Counted from the first letter of the stretch, positions 17,412-26,479 are shown. The stretch is 64,000 nt of DNA from Mesonia sediminis (GCF_042684705.1 NZ_JBHULZ010000040.1:1-64000); one strand, 5' to 3'. Numbers and translations are program-made. Notes: generated by a model from the letters alone, not told the origin.

Positions 17412-18731
17412 TTATTCCTTGCCAAGTTTAATATCATACCAATCAATTTTTCTAGAAAAATACATCACGATACCCAAAATGACAAACATTCCAAGACTTC
17501 CAATCAATAGAGCATAATCTTCTAATTGGATAATTGTAAAAATAAAAGTATACATAATAAGTAAAATACTAAAAATGAAGAATCCAATTTGTTTTGATCT
17601 TAATATTGCCATTGTATATAGTGAAATTAATGTAAGCGTTAAAACAGTGGCTAAAATATATGAAAGATTGAATTTTATATGTTCACTAAAAGATAATAAT
17701 AGGGTATAAAAAACAATCAAAGCTATACCTACCAATAGATATTGTATTGGGTGAATAAAAACTTTTTTCATAATTTCTACAAAAAAGAATGTCATATAAG
17801 TTAAAACTAAAAGCAAAATCGCATATTTGGCAACGCGATAAGACTTTTTGTAATTATCAACAGGTAATAGCAAGTCAGTCCCAAAAGAACTTTTTTCGAT
17901 TTGATATTTACTACCTGTCCATTCTTGCGGAAAGTTTCTGTTTAAATGAAGAATGTTCCAATTTGAAGTAAATCCTTGATCAGAAACGGTTCGTTCGTCA
18001 GGTAAATAAGTTCCAGTAAAACTAGGAGTGTTCCAATCTGAAGAAATATTAACATCTGTAGTTTTGCCTACAGGTGTGAAGTATAGGTATTGACTACCTT
18101 TTAAGTCGATTTCAGTTGTAAATTCATAATTAACAATGCTGTCCTTACGCAATGGTACTAATGCATTTATTCCACTTGAAACAATTTGTTTATTAGATGT
18201 ACCAGAATTAAAAGAAATATTCTTATTATTCCACTTTAGAGATACTTGCTTCTCTATTCCCTTTAAATCGTTAATTCCAAAGTTCAGTGAAGCCTTATCG
18301 AAATGAATATTGGCCTTTTCGATATCAAATTGTTTAAAATTAATATTATTGAAATTTCCATTAATTTTTAATTTAGATTCATATACCACTACTTCATAAA
18401 TTCCTCTATATCTTTTTTCTGGTTTTATCTCCCCACGTATATCTAAATTTTCTGGTAAAAAATGTGCCCATTCTTTGACTTTTACTATTTCATTAATAGA
18501 ATCTTTTTTATTGAACCGCTTTACATATCGATCGTAAGGGATTGAAATAAATGGCCCCGTAATTGTTTGACCGCTTCCCCACTTTAAGCTAACTTCATCA
18601 ATTGCATTAGTTTGAACATCTTCTCTTTCATCAATTAAATCTTTAACCATCGAAGTCGGAATTAACAAGATTAGGATTAAAAAAATAATGACTCCAATTT
18701 TAAAAAAAATATTTGATTTGAGTTTTTCCAT
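17412..18731 (-). CDS. creD: CreD-family inner-membrane protein, unit C13
   Basis: The product is 439 aa. The N-terminal membrane helix (residues 10-28) is followed by a large periplasmic domain (30-300) with the family motif WGSGQTITGPFISIPY, then the typical block of five to six helices ending RKIDWYDIKLG. This is the length and layout of CreD (inner membrane protein linked to envelope integrity and beta-lactam or colicin response in Enterobacteria). Its exact function is not settled. It is the sole gene of C13. The upstream end of this unit is degenerate, so boundary arms cannot be paired. Confidence 0.88.
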   Translation of the reverse strand: MEKLKSNIFFKIGVIIFLILILLIPTSMVKDLIDEREDVQTNAIDEVSLKWGSGQTITGPFISIPYDRYVKRFNKKDSINEIVKVKEWAHFLPENLDIRGEIKPEKRYRGIYEVVVYESKLKINGNFNNINFKQFDIEKANIHFDKASLNFGINDLKGIEKQVSLKWNNKNISFNSGTSNKQIVSSGINALVPLRKDSIVNYEFTTEIDLKGSQYLYFTPVGKTTDVNISSDWNTPSFTGTYLPDERTVSDQGFTSNWNILHLNRNFPQEWTGSKYQIEKSSFGTDLLLPVDNYKKSYRVAKYAILLLVLTYMTFFFVEIMKKVFIHPIQYLLVGIALIVFYTLLLSFSEHIKFNLSYILATVLTLTLISLYTMAILRSKQIGFFIFSILLIMYTFIFTIIQLEDYALLIGSLGMFVILGIVMYFSRKIDWYDIKLGKE

Positions 18732-18822
18732 AGTCTGTATTTATTTTATTCTGTTAAATTTTTTGTGTCTATTGTCCTGTAAAATTAAATTTTAAAGATG
18801 AGGAAACGGGTTTGAAAAACCG

Positions 18823-18938
18823 TCAGTCACGGTTTTAAAGTTAATAATTTTCGGATAAGTACAGACGTCAGCAATTCCGAGTAGATTCGGACGTAGTCTC
18901 CCGACGGCTCGGGACGCCGTAATTGCGGTTATACATTT
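18823..18938 (-). repeat. Cassette site S14, degenerate type B
   Basis: This stretch looks like a decayed type B site. ACGGTTTTAAAG-like and GCGGTTATAC-like ends remain, and hairpins TCCGA/TCGGA and TCCCGA/TCGGGA (loop CGGC) lie inside. The crossover GTT appears mutated to GTG. The surrounding 18732-18952 holds no gene. Confidence 0.5.
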
Positions 18939-18952
18939 TAAGTACGTGTAAT

Positions 18953-19534
18953 CTAAATTTTATATCTATAGTGTCCGATTATTTTATAGTCAAATAAACA
19001 GTCTTCTAAAACTTGTCCGTCACCAATGTTATGAACTATTAAATTCCGCTTTCCGTCTTTTGATTTTTTATCTACCACGATTCCAATATGAGTTTTAGAT
19101 CCACCTAAACTCCAACAAACAATATCTCCAGGTTTATAATCGATTGCTTCTTTAGATATAGATTTTTCGGCACCTTTTCGTTTAAAAAAAGTCATTAAAT
19201 TGGGAACTCTCCGATGGTCAATATTTTTGTCGGTTGATTTAAGTCCCCAAATTTTTGGATAAGAACTAAAGTTTACCTTCATATCCTCGTGCACTTCTTT
19301 TTGCAAGTCAATTCCAATTTTTCGGTAAGCACGAATTACAACGTCAGTACAAACACCTTTGTCACTCGGAACATCTCCGTTAGGATAATCAATTGAAAAG
19401 TAGCTCGGGTCATAAGTTACCTTTTGTTTTGTCAACTCAAGTGCACAGTCGGATAAATCATTTTTCTCAACCGTTGTTTGTGAAAAGCAGAGCTTAAAAC
19501 TTAAAAATAATGTTATTAAAAATAATTTTTTCAT
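18953..19534 (-). CDS. DUF1287-family periplasmic protein, unit C14
   Basis: The product is 193 aa with a signal peptide (LITLFLSFKLCFSQ). It has the DUF1287 pattern of an NlpC/P60-like cysteine hydrolase fold: YDPSYFSIDYPNGDVPSDKGVC with the likely nucleophile Cys, then DVVIRAYRKIGIDLQ, PNLMTFF, and a C-terminal THIGIVV with the likely catalytic His. The substrate is unknown; a cell-wall or peptide target is inferred. It is the sole gene of C14, and its flanks S14 and S15 are both decayed. Confidence 0.85.
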   Translation of the reverse strand: MKKLFLITLFLSFKLCFSQTTVEKNDLSDCALELTKQKVTYDPSYFSIDYPNGDVPSDKGVCTDVVIRAYRKIGIDLQKEVHEDMKVNFSSYPKIWGLKSTDKNIDHRRVPNLMTFFKRKGAEKSISKEAIDYKPGDIVCWSLGGSKTHIGIVVDKKSKDGKRNLIVHNIGDGQVLEDCLFDYKIIGHYRYKI

Positions 19535-19550
19535 ATTGAGGGTAAGATGT

Positions 19551-19665
19551 TTGGTTATGGTTTCGTTGCGTGGTTTAACACCTAATTTAGCAAATAAAAA
19601 CCGAAAAGAAAATCCGCGAGGATTTTCGTAAGTAGGCGAGAACCAGCCATTAATTATACACGTTG
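19551..19665 (-). repeat. Cassette site S15, type B
   Basis: A type B site between C15 and C14. It has the hairpin GAAAATCC-GCGA-GGATTTTC at 19608-19627. The end near C15 is intact (ATACACGTTG), while the end near C14 has lost the CCGTT crossover (reads GGTTATGG ... TTTGG), so C14 may be fixed in place. Confidence 0.75.
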
Positions 19666-19687
19666 TTGTAAGTAGTGCTTTTTTAGT

Positions 19688-20482
19688 TCACTTACTTAAT
19701 TTCAAAATCCGAAATGCTCCTTGAATTACCAATGCAAAAACAATTGTTCCGATAATTAAATCAGGCTTATTAGAACTCAAATAATGCACTAAAATTCCTG
19801 CAATAATTACTCCCAAATTGATAATCACGTCATTCGAAGTGAAAATCATACTCGCTTTCATATGTGCTTCTTCTTTGCTCTTTGACTTTTGCAAAATATA
19901 AAGACAAATTCCGTTTGCAATAAGTGCAAAAATCGAAACTATAATCATTGTTGAAAAATCGGGAAGTTTCTCGTTTCCGAAAAATCTTCTCAAGACTTCT
20001 ACAAAACCAATAATCGCAAGTATTATTTGAAAATATCCAGCAAGTTTGGCAATCCGTTTTTTCTTTATTACTGTTCCGCCAACCGCAAACAAACTAATTC
20101 CGTACACAAAACTGTCCGCAAGCATATCTAAACTATCGGCAACAAGTCCCATAGATTTTGAGATAATTCCTGTTGTCATTTCAATAATGAAAAAAGCAAA
20201 ATTTATGGCAAGTACAGACCAAAGTAGTTTTTTCTGATTTTCGTTTTCTTTAAATTCCGTACGGTCGGTTTGTTCCGTTGAGATTTTTTTTCCACCTAAA
20301 TTCAATTCGATAACGGACTTTTCGATTTGGTCAATTTCTCCGCTGTGAAAAACGGTCAATTTTCGATTCGGAATATCAAAGTCCAAATTCGCAATGCTTG
20401 AAATTCCGTCCAATTTCATTCGGATAAGATTTTCCTCTGAAGGACAATCCATTTTGGTAATTTCAAATATTGTTTTATTCAC
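19688..20482 (-). CDS. CDF cation efflux transporter, cassette C15
   Basis: The product is about 264 aa from GTG at 20482, the position of ATG in the paralogue at 10847. The longer frame to 20551 runs into the site. It has an N-terminal HMA-like domain with MDCPSEEN, then six helices with the CDF motifs in helices 2 and 5. It probably exports divalent metal ions. The unit ends match well (TTGTAAGTA at 20506-20514, complement at 19666-19674). The 3' half is about 99 percent identical to the C8 copy, but the C8 unit has mismatched ends, so this is probably the donor. Confidence 0.88.
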   Translation of the reverse strand: MNKTIFEITKMDCPSEENLIRMKLDGISSIANLDFDIPNRKLTVFHSGEIDQIEKSVIELNLGGKKISTEQTDRTEFKENENQKKLLWSVLAINFAFFIIEMTTGIISKSMGLVADSLDMLADSFVYGISLFAVGGTVIKKKRIAKLAGYFQIILAIIGFVEVLRRFFGNEKLPDFSTMIIVSIFALIANGICLYILQKSKSKEEAHMKASMIFTSNDVIINLGVIIAGILVHYLSSNKPDLIIGTIVFALVIQGAFRILKLSK

Positions 20483-20512
20483 TTGGTTTCTGGGTTTTTC
20501 GGCATTACTTAC

Positions 20513-20612
20513 AACGGTTTGTGTATGGTTTCGTTGCGTGAAAATCCGCAAGGATTTTCAGATTAAGAAACCAAGATAGTACATTTGCGAGGAAATTCCG
20601 ATTAGGAAATTC
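20513..20612 (-). repeat. Left part of split cassette site S16 (type B)
   Basis: A type B site starting with the C15 crossover (CCGTT), with hairpin GAAAATCC-GCAA-GGATTTTC at 20540-20559. It is cut off at the palindrome of the GAAATTCC-GATTA type, where the island begins. The missing part is found 24.3 kb away at 44938-44978. Confidence 0.85.
20596..20612 (+). other. attL of the island
   Basis: The sequence here (TTCCGATTAGGAAATTC) matches 44938-44954 (TTCCGAGTAGGAATCTC) at most positions. Intact site S4 has the corresponding palindrome at 5894-5914. The array sequence breaks off on the right side of this copy. Confidence 0.75.
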
Positions 20613-20711
20613 ATTATCTTTCTTTTATTTGTTATCTACCTATTAATCATTGTTTTATAGGGTTTTTGGTATTCTTTTTTGTTGCCAAACTACCCTTTTT
20701 TGCTTATATTT

Positions 20712-20728
20712 GTTGCCGTATTGTTGCC
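20712..20728 (+). promoter_or_regulatory. Left arm-type integrase sites
   Basis: GTTGCC at 20712 and 20723, spaced 11 bases, with a further copy at 20681. The same pair with the same spacing and orientation is at the right end (44882 and 44893). This is the arrangement expected for arm-binding sites of a tyrosine integrase with an N-terminal arm domain. Confidence 0.55.
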
Positions 20729-20777
20729 CATATAACACTCTTAAAACGCATAGTATAACACAGTAAATATAAGGAAA

Positions 20778-21890
20778 ATGAAAGTTACTTTACGCCAACG
20801 TAGAAAAGGGAAACGAATTAGTTTATATCTTGATTATTACGAAAACGGTAATCGTAAATACGAGTACTTGAAATTATATTTAACGCCAGAACCCGACAAA
20901 GGGTCCTTAACTAAAGCGCAGAAATTAGAAAACAAGAAAATCTTACAACTTGCTGAAAGCATCAGAGCCAAAAGACATTTAGAGGTACAGAATAATATTT
21001 ATGGTTTTGAAAATAAAGAAAAGAAACAAGGCAATTTTTTCGTGTATTTAGAACAATGGATTGAAAGACGTTCAGAAAGTAAAGGTAATTTAGGTGTATG
21101 GAATAGTACTCTAAAACATTTAAAAGATTATCATCCTACGGGAATTTCTTTTGAAAGAATAGATGAAGAGTGGGTAGAAGGTTTTAAAGAGTATTTAGAC
21201 AAAAAAGCACTTTCCAGAAGTAAAAGACCATTAAGCCAAAACACAAAATCAGCATATTTTAAAAAGCTTTTAGCTGTATTACGACAAGCTGTTAAAGAAA
21301 AAGTAATTCAATACAATCCTGCTATTTCAGTTGAAAATTTTAAAGAAGAAGATACACATATGGAATTTTTAACTTTAGAAGAAGTTAGAAAGCTTTTTAA
21401 TACAGATAGCAGACATCCACAATTAAAAAATGCTTTTCTATTTTCCTGCCTTACAGGTTTACGTTGGTCAGATATTACAAAACTTCAATGGTCTGAAATC
21501 CAATATTCAGAAACCTATGGAAATTTTATTAGATTTAAGCAAAAGAAAACTAAAGGAGCTGAAACCTTACCAATTTCCGAACAAGCATTTGAATTGTTAG
21601 GAGAAAAAGGCGAATCGACTAAAAAAGTTTTCGAGAATATTAATAACGTTCAGAGAAATTATGACCTACTAAAAGAATGGGTTGGTGATGCAGAAATTAA
21701 GAAGAATATCACGTTCCATTGTGCGCGACATTCATTTGCAACATTACAACTGACTTTGGGTACTGATATATATACAGTATCAAAAATGTTAGGTCATAAG
21801 AATTTGAAAACAACTCAAATTTACGCTAAAGTAATTGATGACAAAAAGAAACAAGCAGCTTACAGAATAAACCTTAACCCAAATGGCTAA
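20778..21890 (+). CDS. int: Tyrosine recombinase (island integrase)
   Basis: The product is 370 aa. It has an N-terminal arm-binding domain (residues 1-70), a SAM-like core-binding domain (85-185) and a catalytic domain (195-360). The catalytic set is complete: R229 (LTGLRWSD), H314 and R317 (HCARH), H340 (LGHKN) and nucleophile Y349. This is the form common on Bacteroidetes integrative elements. It lies 166 bp from attL and is oriented inward. The next gene overlaps it by 8 bp. Although it faces away from the cassettes as an integron integrase would, the split of S16 marks it as the island's own integrase. Confidence 0.92.
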   Translation: MKVTLRQRRKGKRISLYLDYYENGNRKYEYLKLYLTPEPDKGSLTKAQKLENKKILQLAESIRAKRHLEVQNNIYGFENKEKKQGNFFVYLEQWIERRSESKGNLGVWNSTLKHLKDYHPTGISFERIDEEWVEGFKEYLDKKALSRSKRPLSQNTKSAYFKKLLAVLRQAVKEKVIQYNPAISVENFKEEDTHMEFLTLEEVRKLFNTDSRHPQLKNAFLFSCLTGLRWSDITKLQWSEIQYSETYGNFIRFKQKKTKGAETLPISEQAFELLGEKGESTKKVFENINNVQRNYDLLKEWVGDAEIKKNITFHCARHSFATLQLTLGTDIYTVSKMLGHKNLKTTQIYAKVIDDKKKQAAYRINLNPNG

Positions 21891-22887
21891 AGACTTATTT
21901 ATCGACTTACTGTATGTGGAAAAGGTTACTGATGATAAAAGAACCGAAAACCAATTTAAAGAGCTTTTAAAAGGCTTTAAAAAGCAATACCTCAATACAA
22001 CGCCTAAATATGAAATCGACTTCAAAAAGGCGTATTCTAACAAGCGTAAATACTATTTAAAATTAATAGAAAACGAGTACATCAAAAATTTTAATCAAAT
22101 TAATGATGCACTTGATGCAAACTCAACAGCTGATCACTTGTCTTTTCTATATGATAATGCTCACCGTAAATTTTTAAATTATTTAACCCAGATTAAAAAT
22201 TACATTTCAGATAATGTTATTGTTGAAAGTTTGTCTTTAAAGCCAATTCAAAATGATAAATCTGATGAAGCCTATATCATTTCATTTTTAAAAGCAAATG
22301 CGATGATGCTTTTTATGGAACTTCAAGAACGATTTTCAGAATTAAGTGATGCTGAAATTTATACAATAGAAGAACTGCACGAAGTATTTTTTAATGAAGA
22401 ACCACCTCAAGAGTTAATTGTAAAATCCTATTCCGGTGCAGAAATAAAAACGGTCAGGAAACAAGTAAAACAAAGTTCAATTTTCAACGCTATACAAGGT
22501 GATTTTAGAAAGGAAAACAATGATGTCTTATCCTATAACGCACTTATTAATAAGATTAAACAAAGAGAATTTGCAAAATTAGAGGAGCTATTAAATGAAA
22601 AAGGCATTATAGATGATGAATATAACTTCATAAAGGATAGAGGTAATAAAATATTACTTGCAGCTTTTATGGTTAAGTTAACAGAAACTAAATATTTTAA
22701 TGAAAGAATATTTTTTGACAGTAAACCATCTAAAAAAATAGAGCCTAAACACATTTATAAATTCTTTGCTTATAGGTATGGGCCAAGTAGTAATGCAGGT
22801 AAAGAATACCGTAGATTTTTAGGTACTGAAAAAAGAGCCTATCAAAAATTAGTTGAAGCCAATTTTTGGCTTGACCAAATCAAATAA
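21883..22887 (+). CDS. Unknown protein coupled to the integrase
   Basis: The product is 334 aa, predicted mostly helical, charged, with no signal or membrane segment. The start overlaps the integrase stop by 8 bases, so translation is coupled. A C-terminal block (KIEPKHIYKFFAYRYGPSS) resembles the end of proteins commonly found beside integrases on flavobacterial islands, but I cannot name the family. A role in integration or excision is inferred from position only. Confidence 0.65.
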   Translation: MAKDLFIDLLYVEKVTDDKRTENQFKELLKGFKKQYLNTTPKYEIDFKKAYSNKRKYYLKLIENEYIKNFNQINDALDANSTADHLSFLYDNAHRKFLNYLTQIKNYISDNVIVESLSLKPIQNDKSDEAYIISFLKANAMMLFMELQERFSELSDAEIYTIEELHEVFFNEEPPQELIVKSYSGAEIKTVRKQVKQSSIFNAIQGDFRKENNDVLSYNALINKIKQREFAKLEELLNEKGIIDDEYNFIKDRGNKILLAAFMVKLTETKYFNERIFFDSKPSKKIEPKHIYKFFAYRYGPSSNAGKEYRRFLGTEKRAYQKLVEANFWLDQIK

Positions 22888-23098
22888 AACTTCACCTTTT
22901 AAAAGTGGTATTTTCTCTACTTAATACCAAATAGATAATACCAAAAACAATATAACTTATTGTTTTACAATGGTTTAATAATACCATTTTTTCTCTTTTC
23001 TGTTATACCAAACACCTTTTTCAATATTTGTTATGTCCTTGACAATCAAGGATGACTTTTGCGCAGAAGTCCATTTTTAAATTAAAATTTATAATAAG
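22888..23098. other. Intergenic region with ATACCA repeats
   Basis: The motif ATACCA occurs several times (for example in 22923-22945 and 22980-23010), and TGGTTTAATAATACCA forms an inverted pair. There is no gene. These may be binding sites for the downstream HTH or excisionase proteins. Confidence 0.4.
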
Positions 23099-23395
23099 AT
23101 GGACGTTAAAATAATTGAACGTTTAGAACGCATCGAAAAGTTGTTAGTAGAACAACAAACGTTGCAAAAGCAAGTATTGAATTTCAATGAAACTTGCCAG
23201 TATTTAGAACTATCACAATCGCACTTGTATAAACTTACAAGTACGGGAGCCATTCCACACTATAAACCGAATGGTAAAAAAATCTATTTCCAACGTCAGG
23301 AGTTAGACCAATGGTTACTGCGTAACCGTATGGATTCCCAAGATGAAATCGAGCAACAGGCAGCTAATTATTTAATCAAAAAAGGAAGGATTTAG
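23099..23395 (+). CDS. HTH protein, excisionase-like (1)
   Basis: The product is 98 aa. An N-terminal helix is followed by a MerR-like/excisionase helix-turn-helix (FNETCQYLELSQSHLYKLTSTGAIPHYKPNGKKIYFQRQELDQWL). This is the usual length and form of DNA-architectural proteins on Bacteroidetes mobile elements. It is followed two bases later by a second HTH gene. It probably directs excision or regulates the island. Confidence 0.85.
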   Translation: MDVKIIERLERIEKLLVEQQTLQKQVLNFNETCQYLELSQSHLYKLTSTGAIPHYKPNGKKIYFQRQELDQWLLRNRMDSQDEIEQQAANYLIKKGRI

Positions 23396-23397
23396 TT

Positions 23398-23694
23398 ATG
23401 ACTGAAATTATCGATTTACTCTTGGCACTCTCACAAGAGATTAAGGATTTAAAAGCACGTATCGAATTAATAAGAGCTACGAGAGCAGAACGCTTAAAAG
23501 ATATGTGGATTGATAATCAGGATGTAATGCAAACGCTACATATTAGCCAACGCACATTGCAAACATTCCGTTCAAATGGCACGATTCCATATAGCAAGAT
23601 ACAAGGTAAATTTTATTACAAAGTATCTGATATAGAGGAACTATTACAGAGCAATTATTATAACCCAAATTTTAAATGCGATGGAAATAAGTAA
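23398..23694 (+). CDS. HTH protein, excisionase-like (2)
   Basis: The product is 98 aa with a HTH_17-type domain in the C-terminal half (DVMQTLHISQRTLQTFRSNGTIPYSKIQGKFYYKVSDIEEL). The N-terminal half is a helical, coiled-coil-like segment. It is a distant paralogue of the preceding gene. The stop overlaps the start of the primase-like gene by 14 bases, so the four genes from 23099 to 26325 form an operon. Confidence 0.85.
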   Translation: MTEIIDLLLALSQEIKDLKARIELIRATRAERLKDMWIDNQDVMQTLHISQRTLQTFRSNGTIPYSKIQGKFYYKVSDIEELLQSNYYNPNFKCDGNK

Positions 23695-24589
23695 AGAAAG
23701 TATCTTAAAGAAAACGCATTACGGGTTAAATATTTATGCTTATGTATTAAGGCAGTATTATCCTAAATCAACAGTCCTTTCCTTAAAAGGAAGGGACTGT
23801 GGGATAACCCGCAATCCTTTTAACGGTGGTAAATCAACATTACAAATTAATGTTGTTGAAAATAAAGCAATCCATTACGACACAGAATTAACCGATTTTA
23901 AAGGCGATGTATTCGATTTTGCATCCTATCATTTTAAAAGTATTAATGAAGAAGAATTGTTACTTAAAATTAATGAGGAACTGCATCTAAATTTTGAAGT
24001 TAAAAAAGAAGATGAATTATCCTGGTTAGATGCACCCGATGATACTTGGTATGCTTACAGCAGTTTTTATAGAGCACCAATTAGAAATGTGTTTCCAACA
24101 GAAAAAGTAAGATTACATCAAATATTTGAGCGTATTACAAGCAATAAGTATAAAAGTATCACAGAGCAATTTAGAGCGATTAAAGACCCTAAAGAAGCAC
24201 GGAAATTTAAAGCAAATCATTTTGATTATGTAACATTTTCAGGCGTGTTTTCTAAACGAAATGATGATAGCTTAATAGAGCATTCATCACTATTAACAAT
24301 CGATTTTGACCATTTACAAAATCTTGAAGAACTAAAACAACAATTATTAAACGATGAATATTTTGATACCGAATTGTTGTTTACATCACCTTCTGGTGAA
24401 GGCTTAAAATGGATAATTAGAATCGATATATCTAAAGTGCCACACAACGAATATTTTATTGCGGTGGCCAATTACATAAAACATACATATAACATAGAGG
24501 TTGACCAATCGGGTAAAGACATTTCCAGAGCGTGTTTTTTATCCCACGATCCATTGGCATACCTACATAAAAGACATCAAAAGCTATGA
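23681..24589 (+). CDS. BT4734-like primase-polymerase protein
   Basis: The product is 302 aa. Residues 1-85 include a zinc-less CHC2-like stretch (GRDCGITRNPF). Residues 115-300 form a BT4734/VirE-N-type archaeo-eukaryotic primase-like domain with LTIDFDHL (metal-binding acidic pair), FTSPSGEGLKW and DISRACFLSHDP motifs. It probably acts in replication of the excised island together with the next gene, which it overlaps by 4 bases. Confidence 0.85.
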   Translation: MEISKESILKKTHYGLNIYAYVLRQYYPKSTVLSLKGRDCGITRNPFNGGKSTLQINVVENKAIHYDTELTDFKGDVFDFASYHFKSINEEELLLKINEELHLNFEVKKEDELSWLDAPDDTWYAYSSFYRAPIRNVFPTEKVRLHQIFERITSNKYKSITEQFRAIKDPKEARKFKANHFDYVTFSGVFSKRNDDSLIEHSSLLTIDFDHLQNLEELKQQLLNDEYFDTELLFTSPSGEGLKWIIRIDISKVPHNEYFIAVANYIKHTYNIEVDQSGKDISRACFLSHDPLAYLHKRHQKL

Positions 24590-26325
24590 CAAAAATATTC
24601 AACCCGAAAGATTGGTTAGCTGTTCCAGAGCAAAAAGAAGTACCTAAAAAACCAATCAACAACAAACCGACAACGGTTGTTGCAAATGATATTGAAACAT
24701 ATATCAACGCTTTAGAACAATCAGGTATCGATATTACTGATACTTATGAAAAGTGGCGTGATATTGGTTTTGCTATTTCAGAGGAATACGGTGAAGCTGG
24801 ACGTGATTACTACCATAGAATTAGCAGAAATTATTCAGGTTACGACCATAAAGAATGCGACGAACAGTATAATAAATGCTTACAAGCAAAAGGACACGGT
24901 ATAAGCATAGCAACCTTATACCACCATTTGCATCAAGTTGGTATTAAACCAAAACAGCAACAACAAGTTGTTGAAGTATCGCAACATCCAGAGGAAGAAA
25001 AACAACCATTGCCAACAATACCTACAACAGTTTACAACAACATCCCAACATTTTTGCAACAAGTAGTAAAACCATCAGACAGTAATGAAGAACGTGATAT
25101 TTTGTTGTTGGGTGCATTAACAGCATTTAGTGCTTGTTTTCCTAAATTGTTTGGTGTGTACGACCAACGGAAAGTGTTTAGCAACTTGTATTTATTTGTT
25201 ACTGCACCTGCTTCAGCAGGAAAAGGGAGATTAAACCAAATTAAAAATATGGTAAATCCTGTTCACAAAGAAAAGCGCGAACAATCCAAAACCCTAAAAC
25301 AACAGCATCAAGTTGAAATGGCTACTTATAATATGAATAAGGGCAAAAGTGAAACTATGGAAAAACCGAGTAAACCACCTGAAAGAATGCTGTTTATTCC
25401 GGCTAACAATAGTGTAACAGGTGTTTATCAATTAATATCGGATAATGAAGGTAGAGGGTTAATTTTTGAAACCGAAGGAGATACTTTAGCACAAGCTTTT
25501 AAAAGTGATTACGGTAATTATTCCGATGGTTTTCGTAAAGCATTCCACCACGAAACCATTAGTTACTATCGTAGAACGGACAGAGAGTATGTAGATATTG
25601 AAAGACCTTGTTTGTCAACGGTGTTGTCTGGTACACCAAAGCAGATTCAGGCATTGGTTCCAAGTGCTGAAAATGGCTTGTTTAGTCGTTTTATGTTTTA
25701 TTATATGAATATCAAACCTACTTGGAAGAACGTTTTTCAAACTGATACAACCAATGGTTTAGATGAATATTACGACCAATTAGGAAAAGAATTTTTTGGG
25801 TTATACAAAACCCTAAAAAACAATCCTGATATTGAAGTAAGGCTAACAACCGAGCAACAACAAAAGTTTAATGTGTTTTTTGAGAAGCTTCAAACCAAAT
25901 ACCTCAATCTTCAACCCGATGACTATATAGCAACTGTTAGACGTTTGGGGTTAATAGCATTTAGAATTATAATGTTGTTTTCTGTATTTCGCATTATGGA
26001 AGATGGTGATGTAAACCAAGTAAGATATTGTGAGGATATAGATTTTGAAAATACATTGGAAATGATAAGCGTATTAGTAAAGCACAGTAGTAAGGTGTTT
26101 AACGATTTACCTATCGAACAAAAAGAAGTAAAAAGAGCCAATCGTAAAGAACGTTTTTTAGAAGCACTACCTTATCAATTTTCAAGACAAGATTACCTAA
26201 ATATAGCCGACAAAAACAAGATTCCTCATAAAACAGCAGAAGGCTATATTACTAAATTTGTTGATGCTGGTCTAATACATAGGGAAGCACATAACAATTA
26301 TACAAATCCCACAAAAGCACAATAA
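24586..26325 (+). CDS. PriCT-2 and DUF3987 helicase-like protein
   Basis: The product is 579 aa. Residues 30-115 match the primase C-terminal domain type PriCT-2 (YEKWRDIGFAISEEYGEAG). Residues 165-520 are DUF3987, a P-loop-like domain with the altered Walker A APASAGKGR and a Walker B-like LIFETEG. The C-terminus has a winged-helix-like stretch. With the preceding AEP-like protein it would form a primase-helicase pair for island replication. A terminator follows. Confidence 0.87.
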   Translation: MTKIFNPKDWLAVPEQKEVPKKPINNKPTTVVANDIETYINALEQSGIDITDTYEKWRDIGFAISEEYGEAGRDYYHRISRNYSGYDHKECDEQYNKCLQAKGHGISIATLYHHLHQVGIKPKQQQQVVEVSQHPEEEKQPLPTIPTTVYNNIPTFLQQVVKPSDSNEERDILLLGALTAFSACFPKLFGVYDQRKVFSNLYLFVTAPASAGKGRLNQIKNMVNPVHKEKREQSKTLKQQHQVEMATYNMNKGKSETMEKPSKPPERMLFIPANNSVTGVYQLISDNEGRGLIFETEGDTLAQAFKSDYGNYSDGFRKAFHHETISYYRRTDREYVDIERPCLSTVLSGTPKQIQALVPSAENGLFSRFMFYYMNIKPTWKNVFQTDTTNGLDEYYDQLGKEFFGLYKTLKNNPDIEVRLTTEQQQKFNVFFEKLQTKYLNLQPDDYIATVRRLGLIAFRIIMLFSVFRIMEDGDVNQVRYCEDIDFENTLEMISVLVKHSSKVFNDLPIEQKEVKRANRKERFLEALPYQFSRQDYLNIADKNKIPHKTAEGYITKFVDAGLIHREAHNNYTNPTKAQ

Positions 26326-26418
26326 GGATTTTAAGGAAATACAGGATTTAAGGAAACCTCTCTTTTTAGGGAGGTTTTTTTATTCATATCCTCAAATCCT
26401 TAACTTCCTCATTTCCTG
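26325..26418 (+). terminator. Terminator hairpin flanked by GGATTT/AAGGAA repeats
   Basis: Arms AACCTCTC and GGGAGGTT (26355-26375) with a T-run form the terminator. Two near-identical direct repeats AGGATTTTAAGGAAA (26325-26339) and AGGATTTAAGGAAA (26343-26356) precede it. Similar words in reverse orientation follow at 26389-26418, so the whole block is nearly symmetric. Confidence 0.7.
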
Positions 26419-26479
26419 TTTATAATTGTTAATATCTTTTTGTTAGTTCTTATTTTCTTTTTCTTACATTAGACAAATA

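Noticed and set aside
20778..21890. The tyrosine recombinase as the integron integrase of the array
   Set aside because: Its position and direction resemble intI, but cassette site S16 is split by the element that carries it and cassette C16 lies on the far side. It also has an arm-binding N-terminus and lacks a recognisable IntI-specific insertion, so it is the island's integrase.
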